Program-made: the position numbers and the translations under genes
NCBI GenBank assembly: GCA_937926355.1
Contig: CALAZP010000292.1
Location: forward strand, 1 to 11,723
Length of the DNA stretch: 11,723 nucleotides
Direction of reading: 5' to 3'
Origin: an uncultured Saprospirales bacterium
Lineage (GTDB): Bacteria; Bacteroidota; Bacteroidia; Chitinophagales; Saprospiraceae
In this document: positions 6,169 through 11,723 of the stretch, one piece after another
How positions within the stretch are numbered: the stretch's first letter is position 1
Layout: the number at the start of each line of letters is the position of its first letter
The notes under the pieces: model-generated
Databases searched by the model: none
Told to the model about the DNA's origin: nothing
What the model saw: only the letters and a program-made list of their open reading frames with translations

Positions 6169-8643
6169 ATGAAACGAATAACCTTCTTTATTTGCTGCTT
6201 GATTTTTGGGGCTGGTTTCGTATCAGGTCAAGTAATTCCCAATGCCCAACTGGCTGGCCGGTTTTCGCCTGATCAACTAAAGCGGATGGTTTTTTCCACC
6301 AGTGTTACTCCTCATTGGTTTAAAAACGGACAGGGATTTTGGTACAGTTATCAAACTTCTTCTGGTACCCATCATTATGTGGTCAACCCAGCCGCTGGGA
6401 CCAAAAAATTACTATTTGATAATGACCAATTAGCTGCTGAGATTTCCAGCTTGACCTTGGATCCATTTGATGGGCAGCATCTTTCCATTGAACGCCTAGA
6501 ATGGATGGAAGGAGAAAAACAATTGAGGTTTGAAGTCACTAGCAAGCTCGTAAAAGAAGAGGAGGAAGAAGTCAAGCAGGAAGAAGGGAAGAAAGGTGGA
6601 GCCCCGAAGATGAAACCGAAAAAATGGCAATTTCTGTACGATATTGCCACTAAGAAGGTGCATTTAGATACCATCTATAAAAGACCTAAAGACGATTTAG
6701 ATTGGGCTAGTGTATCTCCCGACACGAGTTATGTGCTTTTTTCCATGGAGCATAATCTATATAAAATGGATTGGGAGCATTACCAAAAGGCCTTGACAGA
6801 CGAGAAGGATTCTACCATAGTAGAGATTCAACTCACTGAGGATGGAGAAGAATATTTTTCCTATAGTGCCAATGGTACTGGAAGGGGAAAGACCAATGCA
6901 GATAAGCCCAAGGAGCGCGAAAGGGTTTGGGTTACTTGGTCACCTCAAGGGGATGCTTTTACATTGGAAAGGACAGATTATCGAACCGTGGATGATTTAT
7001 GGGTGATTAACTCGGTAGCGAATCCAAGGCCTACTTTGGAGACTTATAAGTATCACATGCCGGGAGAATCCAATGCTCCCAAAGAATACATCCATTTGTT
7101 TACCGCCAGAGGAGAAGAAAAAGTTGATTGGGAGTTGGAGGTGTTTAAAGATCAGACGCTATCCGTTTTATCCAGTCCTTCTAAGCCATCGTCCAGAGAT
7201 GATAGAAGGAGATTTAGAACCTGGTTGGACCCTTCAGGAAAATTTGTTTACCTCTATAGGACCAGCAGGGATTTGAAGAGGATTGATTTAGTTCGGGTTG
7301 AAGTGGCAACGGGAATGGAGGAAGTGGTGATAGAAGAACGATTAAACACGTATGTTGAAACGCGAAATCCATATTTACTAAAGACGGGAGAGATTGTACA
7401 TTGGTCTGAGCGCGATGGATGGGCTCATTTTTATTTATACGATCAAGAAGGCAACCTCATCAGGCAAATAACTAAGGGGCCTTGGCATTGTGAAAATATA
7501 GTTCATTTGGACGAAACCAATCGAGTACTATTTTTTGAGGCCAATGGAAAAGAAGAAGGAGAAGATCCTTACTATCAACATTTGTATCGGGTTAATTTAG
7601 ATGGAACGGGCTTACAATTACTCAATAAAGGCAACTATAGTTTCGATGTGAATGCCAACGATGACGGGAAGTACTTTGTCGGTAATTATTCCAGGGTGAA
7701 CACGGTTCCTAAGTCTAATTTATTGGACAGTAGAGGCAGAGTAATTATGCAATTGGAAGAAGCGGATTTATCTAATTTATTTGCTGCCGGTTACCAGTTT
7801 CCCGAGCCCTATCAGGTAAAAGCAGGTGATGGAATCACAGATTTATACGGGGTTATTTACAAGCCATTTGACTTTGATAGTACTCAGCATTATCCAATAC
7901 TGGCTTATGTGTACCCGGGACCTCAAACGGAAGCGGTGAATAAAACTTTTTCTGCCAGAATGGATCGTTTAGACCGTCTGGCTCAGATAGGCTTTATTGT
8001 GGTGACTATTGGGAATCGTGGAGGACACCCTAGCAGAAGTAAATGGTATCACAATTACGGTTACGGGAATCTGCGGGATTATGGTTTAGAAGATAAAAAA
8101 GTAGCTATAGAACAGTTAGCTATGAGGCACCCTTTTATTGATATTGAAAAGGTCGGAATATTTGGACATTCAGGAGGAGGATTCATGTCCACTGCAGCCA
8201 TGTTGGTTTACCCTGACTTTTTCAAAGTTGCCGTTTCTTCAGCAGGTAATCATGAAAATAATATTTATAACCGGTGGTGGAGCGAAAAACATCATGGGGT
8301 GGAGGAAATAACAGATGAGGATGGTAATATTACCTTTAAGTATTCGATAGAGAAGAATTCAGAATTAGCAAAGAATTTAAAAGGTAACTTATTGATTTGT
8401 ACCGGAGATATTGATAATAACGTGCATCCTGCTAATACCATTAGATTAGCTAATGCTTTGATAAAAGCCAATAAAAGATTTGACTTCTTTCTACTTCCTG
8501 GCCAAAGACATGGCTTTGGAAATATGACAGAATATTTTTTCTGGCTACAAGGAAATTATTTTGCACAACACTTACTGGGTAAGCCTTTGTTTGCAGGGAC
8601 TGACATTATACCGCTGCAGAAAGAAAACCCTAAATCTAGGTAG
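6169..8643 (+). CDS. Exported S9 family (prolyl oligopeptidase / DPP-like) serine peptidase
   Basis: The protein has 824 residues with a signal peptide (MKRITFFICCLIFGAGFVSG, then Gln at 21). A beta-propeller region like the DPP IV N-terminal domain covers roughly 40-550, and an alpha/beta-hydrolase domain roughly 560-815. The catalytic triad is visible: Ser668 in FGHSGGG, Asp749 in GDIDNNVHP and His781 in GQRHGFGN. Tyr582 in YVYPGP fits the oxyanion-hole tyrosine. The nucleophile elbow is GHSGGG rather than the GWSYGG of mammalian DPP IV. A strongly charged stretch (about 129-152, rich in Glu then Lys) lies inside the propeller. Length is normal for bacterial S9B/S9C enzymes. A Glu pair (227-228) might be the substrate N-terminus anchor, but the surrounding motif is weak, so dipeptidyl- versus acylaminoacyl- or oligopeptidase activity is undecided. 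It is the last gene before the non-coding region. Confidence 0.92.
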   Translation: MKRITFFICCLIFGAGFVSGQVIPNAQLAGRFSPDQLKRMVFSTSVTPHWFKNGQGFWYSYQTSSGTHHYVVNPAAGTKKLLFDNDQLAAEISSLTLDPFDGQHLSIERLEWMEGEKQLRFEVTSKLVKEEEEEVKQEEGKKGGAPKMKPKKWQFLYDIATKKVHLDTIYKRPKDDLDWASVSPDTSYVLFSMEHNLYKMDWEHYQKALTDEKDSTIVEIQLTEDGEEYFSYSANGTGRGKTNADKPKERERVWVTWSPQGDAFTLERTDYRTVDDLWVINSVANPRPTLETYKYHMPGESNAPKEYIHLFTARGEEKVDWELEVFKDQTLSVLSSPSKPSSRDDRRRFRTWLDPSGKFVYLYRTSRDLKRIDLVRVEVATGMEEVVIEERLNTYVETRNPYLLKTGEIVHWSERDGWAHFYLYDQEGNLIRQITKGPWHCENIVHLDETNRVLFFEANGKEEGEDPYYQHLYRVNLDGTGLQLLNKGNYSFDVNANDDGKYFVGNYSRVNTVPKSNLLDSRGRVIMQLEEADLSNLFAAGYQFPEPYQVKAGDGITDLYGVIYKPFDFDSTQHYPILAYVYPGPQTEAVNKTFSARMDRLDRLAQIGFIVVTIGNRGGHPSRSKWYHNYGYGNLRDYGLEDKKVAIEQLAMRHPFIDIEKVGIFGHSGGGFMSTAAMLVYPDFFKVAVSSAGNHENNIYNRWWSEKHHGVEEITDEDGNITFKYSIEKNSELAKNLKGNLLICTGDIDNNVHPANTIRLANALIKANKRFDFFLLPGQRHGFGNMTEYFFWLQGNYFAQHLLGKPLFAGTDIIPLQKENPKSR

Positions 8644-8654
8644 TGGAAAGCATA

Positions 8655-8675
8655 TTTTCCACAGGGTGTGGATAA
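8655..8675. promoter_or_regulatory. Two facing DnaA boxes upstream of nrdB
   Basis: TTTTCCACA (8655-8663, + strand) and TTATCCACA (8667-8675, read on the - strand) both match the DnaA-box consensus TTWTNCACA exactly, facing each other 3 bases apart. They end 4 bases before the TTTG at 8680, where a transcription factor would meet RNA polymerase. In Escherichia coli nrdAB is known to be controlled by DnaA boxes near its promoter, linking dNTP supply to replication initiation. The sites are seen directly; their role here is inferred. No dnaA gene or larger box cluster is nearby. Confidence 0.6.
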
Positions 8676-8682
8676 CTTTTTT
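8655..8682 (+). terminator. Possible weak intrinsic terminator after the S9 gene, overlapping the DnaA boxes
   Basis: Twelve bases after the S9 stop, TCCACA (8658-8663) can pair with TGTGGA (8667-8672) across a GGG loop. After one mismatch two more pairs follow, and a T-run lies at 8677-8682. The shape is that of a small intrinsic terminator, but the stem is short and a C separates it from the T-run. The same bases form two DnaA boxes and part of the -33 element, so the hairpin may be a by-product of inverted protein sites. Confidence 0.35.
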
Positions 8683-8711
8683 GACCACATCCTAACAAAT
8701 AAATATTTTTG
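8680..8711 (+). promoter_or_regulatory. Bacteroidota-type sigma-A promoter for nrdBA
   Basis: TTTG at 8680-8683 and TATTTTTG at 8704-8711 are separated by 20 bases. They match the Bacteroidota housekeeping consensus (-33 TTTG, about 19-21 bases, -7 TAnnTTTG) at every fixed position. By eye it is the only complete -7 match in 8644-8947. Transcription would begin near 8717, giving a leader of about 230 bases before nrdB. Confidence 0.6.
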
Positions 8712-8947
8712 TAATACAAACACATTAAGAGAAACCAAAATTTGATAACAGCACTTTCGCTTGGGTTTTTTTACATAAAAAAACAGCAAAAGGTGTTGGT
8801 ATTTAATTGGTAATTAACTTTTACTTTATTATAAAAAAAGGAAAAGTTCGATGGTTTGCTACTGATACTGAAATCCAACGTGTTGGGGTGCAATCTTTTG
8901 GACTGATCACTTTTTGTCGCATTTTTTAACCTAAAAAAACGCCATCA
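8712..8947 (+). other. Long nrdB leader with small inverted repeats; no gene seen
   Basis: These 236 bases lie between the predicted promoter and nrdB. No convincing coding frame was seen. They hold three small inverted repeats. The first is seven T, ACAT, seven A at 8766-8783, closed by a G-C pair at 8765/8784. The second is CCAAC-gt-GTTGG at 8875-8886. The third is an A/T hairpin at 8919-8942, just before the start codon. GTGTTGG occurs twice, ending at 8799 and 8886. I see no NrdR-box pair (ACACwATATATwGTGT-like) and no recognised riboswitch. Either a regulated leader or a further start point closer to the gene is possible. Confidence 0.45.
8919..8942 (+). repeat. A/T-rich inverted repeat just before nrdB
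   Basis: GC at 8919-8920 pairs with GC at 8941-8942. After one mismatch, six T (8922-8927) pair with six A (8934-8939) around a loop of six bases. It ends 5 bases before ATG 8948, where it could hinder ribosome loading, but A/T stems of this kind are weak and may simply reflect the A-rich leader usual in Bacteroidota. Confidence 0.3.
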
Positions 8948-9922
8948 ATGAGTATTTTCGACAAGAGGATCAACTACAAACCGTTTGAATATCCCGAGAT
9001 ATTCAATTTCACGGAAGCCATAAATAGGTCTTTCTGGGTGCATTCCGAAGTTGATTTCACAGCTGATGTTCAGGATTTTCATTCACACCTGACAGAAGCA
9101 GAAAAATTGATTGTTAAAAGAAGTTTACTTGCAATTGCTCAAATTGAGGTAAATGTAAAGACGTTTTGGGGTGACTTGTACACACATTTACCCAAACCGG
9201 AATTCAATGGTTTGGGGAGTACTTTTGCTGAATGTGAATTCAGGCACTCCGAAGCTTATTCAAGATTATTAGATGTATTGGGATATCGGAATGAGTTTGA
9301 ACAACTGATAGACACTCCTGTAATCAAAAAGCGAATAGATTATTTATCCTTCGCACTAAGAAACACTAAATCAAACGATCCAAGGAAGTATGTTTTCTCA
9401 CTCATTCTGTTTTCCATACTTATAGAAAACGTTTCTCTTTTCAGCCAATTCGCCATCATTTTATCTTATACGCGTTTTCAGGGATTGATGAAAAACATCA
9501 GCAATATAATCGCGTGGACTTCAGTGGATGAGCAAGTTCATGCCAATGCTGGAATTTATATCATCAACAAAATCAAGGAGGAATTCCCCGAGTATTTTGA
9601 CGAAGAGACTCAAGCTGAAATAAGAGAAGTGGTCATGAATTCCATTGAGGTAGAATCCGAAATTTTAGATTGGATTTTTGAAAAGGGAGAATTAAAAGAT
9701 ATTTCCAAGAGCGATTTGTTAAACTTTATGAAGTTTAGGTTGGATGAAAGTCTAGAAAAGATCGGGCTGAATAAAGTTTATTATGTTTCTGACCATCACT
9801 ACCAACCAATGGCATGGTTTGAGGAGGAAATTTTTGCGAATAGTTTGGACGACTTCTTTGCCAAAAGACCGGTTGATTATACCAAGCACGACAAGAGTAT
9901 AACAGCAGCGGATTTATTTTAA
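8948..9922 (+). CDS. nrdB: Ribonucleoside-diphosphate reductase, beta (small) subunit
   Basis: The protein has 324 residues and is the cytoplasmic radical-generating partner of NrdA in reduction of ribonucleotides to deoxyribonucleotides. All six ligands of a dinuclear metal site are found: Glu67 (AQIEVNV), Glu97 and His100 (CEFRH), Glu160 (LIENVS), Glu195 and His198 (VDEQVH). The radical tyrosine is Tyr104, four residues after His100 as in E. coli NrdB (His118, Tyr122). Trp30 (SFWVHSEVD) and Tyr311 fit the radical-transfer path. There is no N-terminal ATP-cone; the core begins at once with MSIFDKRINYKPFEYPE. The C-terminal tail (DKSITAADLF) would dock on NrdA. nrdA begins 25 bases downstream. 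Upstream are facing DnaA boxes and a Bacteroidota promoter. Whether the cofactor is di-iron or another metal pair cannot be read from sequence. Confidence 0.97.
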   Translation: MSIFDKRINYKPFEYPEIFNFTEAINRSFWVHSEVDFTADVQDFHSHLTEAEKLIVKRSLLAIAQIEVNVKTFWGDLYTHLPKPEFNGLGSTFAECEFRHSEAYSRLLDVLGYRNEFEQLIDTPVIKKRIDYLSFALRNTKSNDPRKYVFSLILFSILIENVSLFSQFAIILSYTRFQGLMKNISNIIAWTSVDEQVHANAGIYIINKIKEEFPEYFDEETQAEIREVVMNSIEVESEILDWIFEKGELKDISKSDLLNFMKFRLDESLEKIGLNKVYYVSDHHYQPMAWFEEEIFANSLDDFFAKRPVDYTKHDKSITAADLF

Positions 9923-9947
9923 AATTAATTAATGATTAAAGGGTTTT

Positions 9948-11615
9948 ATGGTAGCGAAGAAACAAACACGGGAAAGGCTTTGGTGGCTCAATGAGGAGAG
10001 TCAACAAATTTTAAATAGAGGTTACTTATTAAAGGGGGAAACAGTTAAAACGGCAATTGAGCGAGTGGCCAATGCTGCAGCGAAGAGATTATATAAACCT
10101 GAATTGGCAGAGCGGTTTATTGAAATCGTTGAGCGAGGATGGATGAGTCTGAGCAGTCCTATTTGGGCTAATATGGGAACGGAAAGAGGGTTACCTATTT
10201 CGTGTTTCAATGTGCATGTTCCAGATGATATAGAAGGGATCACCCACAAACTTGGGGAAGTGATTATGCAAACTAAGATTGGTGGAGGGACCTCGGGTTA
10301 TTTTGGTGAACTTAGAGAAAGAGGTAGCGCAGTTACAGATAATGGTAAAAGTAGTGGAGCGGTAAGTTTTATGAAGCTGTTCGACACCGCTATGGATACT
10401 ATATCTCAAGGTGGCGTGAGAAGGGGAGCTTTTGCTGCTTATTTGGATATTGACCACTCAGACATAAAAGAATTCCTCGACATCAAAAATATTGGAAACC
10501 CCATACAGAACCTGTTTTTTGGAGTCTGCGTACCAGATTATTGGATGCAGGAAATGATAGATGGGGATATGGAAAAGAGGGAGATATGGGCTAAAGTGCT
10601 TGAAAGTCGGCAACAAAAGGGACTCCCTTATATCTTTTTCACCGATAATGTGAATCGATTCAAACCAGAAGTGTACATCGATAAAAAGATGACCATACAC
10701 GCGAGTAATTTGTGTTCCGAAATTGCATTGCCTTCTAATAGCGAGGAGTCTTTTGTGTGTTGTCTTTCCTCCATGAATCTGGAATTGTACGATGAGTGGA
10801 AAGATACCGATGCGGTGCAAATGGCCATTTTCTTTTTAGATGCCGTAATGCAGGAGTTTATTGTCAAAACAGAAGGCAATCATTATTTGGCATCAGCTAA
10901 TAGATTTGCTAAAAGACATAGAGCTTTAGGTCTCGGAGTCATGGGTTGGCATTCTTATCTGCAAAAAAATATGATTCCATTCGAAAGTATGGAGGCTAAG
11001 CAGTTGACCAATGAGATATTCAGATTGATGCAAAAGAAATCATTGGACGCTAGCAAGACTTTAGCTAATATCTACGGAGAACCAGATGTATTAAAGGATT
11101 ACGGCAGAAGAAACACCACCTTGTTAGCGATTGCTCCAACTACTTCTTCCTCAGCTATTTTGGGCCAAACCTCCCCTGGAATAGAGCCTTTCAGCAGTAA
11201 TTATTATAAGGCGGGCTTATCTAAAGGTAATTTTATGCGAAAGAATAAGTACTTGAAAGAGTTATTGGCTCAAAAGAATATGGATACGGAGGAGACATGG
11301 AGAAGCATTATGTTGAATCAAGGGAGTGTACAGCATTTGGAAGGATTATCGGAAAGTGAAAAATCAATTTTCAAAACTTTCAAAGAGACCAGCCAGCTAG
11401 AAATTATACAACAGGCATCTATTCGTCAAAAGTATATTGATCAAGCTCAAAGTTTAAACCTCAATATTCCCCATAACTTAGCTGTTCGAGATGTCAATCA
11501 ACTGCTTATTGAGGCTTGGAGGTTAGGGGTCAAAACCCTATACTATCAGAGAAGTCAGAGTGTAAGTAAGGAATTTGTTTCTAATATAGTGAGTTGCACA
11601 AGCTGTGAAGCTTAA
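9948..11615 (+). CDS. nrdA: Ribonucleoside-diphosphate reductase, alpha (large, catalytic) subunit
   Basis: The protein has 555 residues and reduces ribonucleoside diphosphates in complex with NrdB. The active-site set is complete: Cys86 (LPISCFN) and Cys271 (FVCCLSSMNL) form the reducible pair, Cys256 in NLCSEI (254-259) is the thiyl-radical cysteine with Asn254 and Glu258, and Tyr532-Tyr533 (TLYYQRS) relay the radical. The C-terminal Cys550-x-x-Cys553 pair should pass electrons from thioredoxin or glutaredoxin. PTTSSS at 397-402 is the usual phosphate-binding loop. The chain is much shorter than E. coli NrdA (761 residues) because the N-terminal ATP-cone is absent and the 10-alpha/beta-barrel is compact, as in other Bacteroidota enzymes. 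AAAGGG at 9938-9943 is a plausible ribosome binding site for ATG 9948. Gene order is nrdB-nrdA, the reverse of E. coli. Confidence 0.97.
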   Translation: MVAKKQTRERLWWLNEESQQILNRGYLLKGETVKTAIERVANAAAKRLYKPELAERFIEIVERGWMSLSSPIWANMGTERGLPISCFNVHVPDDIEGITHKLGEVIMQTKIGGGTSGYFGELRERGSAVTDNGKSSGAVSFMKLFDTAMDTISQGGVRRGAFAAYLDIDHSDIKEFLDIKNIGNPIQNLFFGVCVPDYWMQEMIDGDMEKREIWAKVLESRQQKGLPYIFFTDNVNRFKPEVYIDKKMTIHASNLCSEIALPSNSEESFVCCLSSMNLELYDEWKDTDAVQMAIFFLDAVMQEFIVKTEGNHYLASANRFAKRHRALGLGVMGWHSYLQKNMIPFESMEAKQLTNEIFRLMQKKSLDASKTLANIYGEPDVLKDYGRRNTTLLAIAPTTSSSAILGQTSPGIEPFSSNYYKAGLSKGNFMRKNKYLKELLAQKNMDTEETWRSIMLNQGSVQHLEGLSESEKSIFKTFKETSQLEIIQQASIRQKYIDQAQSLNLNIPHNLAVRDVNQLLIEAWRLGVKTLYYQRSQSVSKEFVSNIVSCTSCEA

Positions 11616-11628
11616 TACTTAAAGTTTT

Positions 11629-11665
11629 CAGGGTGGACAAAATCTGTCCACCCTGTTTATTTTTT
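11629..11665 (+). terminator. Strong intrinsic terminator after nrdA
   Basis: CAGGGTGGACA (11629-11639) pairs perfectly with TGTCCACCCTG (11645-11655) around an AAATC loop, giving an 11-bp stem. A T-rich run (TTTATTTTTT) follows at 11656-11665. It starts 13 bases after the nrdA stop and ends the nrdBA operon. On the opposite strand the hairpin is followed by AAAAC, so it should work only for + strand transcripts. Confidence 0.93.
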
Positions 11666-11723
11666 CTGCCGAGCTATTTATGAAACTGTAATGGGCAGAC
11701 CTTATCTTTCCAAGGATTAATTT
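11666..11723. other. Window edge, nothing assignable
   Basis: These 58 bases follow the terminator. One - strand frame is open from the window edge to a stop at 11674-11676 (15 codons, reading INPWKDKVCPLQFHK). That could be the end of a convergent gene but is too short to judge. No promoter or RNA gene was recognised. Confidence 0.3.

Noticed and set aside
8655..8711. Replication origin
   Set aside because: There are two DnaA boxes and AT-rich DNA, but no larger box cluster, no dnaA, dnaN or gidA neighbour and no iterated unwinding element; a regulated promoter explains it better.
9932..9994. A 20-codon upstream frame overlapping the nrdA start
   Set aside because: It starts at ATG 9932 and ends at TGA 9992-9994 in another frame. 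It has no ribosome binding site of its own and no notable sequence; probably chance.
10458..10820. A 120-codon open frame on the - strand
   Set aside because: It lies fully opposite conserved nrdA coding sequence, including the NLCSEI motif, and has no leader or family features.
11674..11723. C-terminus of a convergent - strand gene
   Set aside because: Only 15 codons are inside the window, with no recognisable motif, so a gene cannot be supported.
1..11723. Mobile element, CRISPR, toxin-antitoxin or defence genes
   Set aside because: No terminal repeats, transposase or integrase motifs, regularly spaced repeats, or small paired genes were seen; coding style is uniform across the window.

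Overview
The window reads as a chromosomal segment of a member of the Bacteroidota (class not resolved). The supporting signs are moderately AT-rich DNA, A-rich rather than strong Shine-Dalgarno leaders, a promoter of the Bacteroidota type (TTTG, then 20 bases, then TATTTTTG), four exported proteins whose predicted signal cleavage leaves Gln at +1, and a short NrdA next to a 324-residue NrdB. All recognised genes are on the + strand.

Region 1 (1-8643) is a tightly spaced run of seven genes, with gaps of 1 to 51 bases and no visible terminator inside, so it is probably one operon whose promoter lies upstream. In order: the 3' end of a DUF1080/3-keto-disaccharide hydrolase-like gene; a complete, differently shaped exported DUF1080 protein; a cytoplasmic Gfo/Idh/MocA-type NAD(P)-dependent oxidoreductase; an exported M1 zinc metallopeptidase; an exported protein of unknown function; a cytoplasmic xylose-isomerase-like TIM-barrel sugar isomerase/epimerase; and an exported S9 (prolyl oligopeptidase/DPP-like) serine peptidase. 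The DUF1080, Gfo/Idh/MocA and TIM-barrel set matches the known logic of oxidation-dependent glycoside cleavage through 3-keto sugars. Its interleaving with two exported peptidases and an unrecognised exported protein is the most unusual thing about this region.

Region 2 (8644-8947) is a non-coding control region of 304 bases. It starts with two facing DnaA boxes 3 bases apart, directly upstream of a good Bacteroidota promoter (8680-8711). A leader of roughly 230 bases containing several small inverted repeats follows. The layout suggests that DnaA controls the downstream ribonucleotide reductase genes, as is known for nrdAB in Escherichia coli.

Region 3 (8948-11665) is a class I ribonucleotide reductase operon, nrdB then nrdA, closed by a strong intrinsic terminator. 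All metal ligands, the radical tyrosine, the active-site cysteines and the radical-transfer tyrosines can be found. Neither subunit carries an N-terminal ATP-cone, so the usual overall-activity switch seems absent. The last 58 bases hold nothing that can be called.

No CRISPR array, rRNA, tRNA, insertion sequence or phage gene was seen. The window looks like metabolic and housekeeping DNA, not a mobile or defence island.
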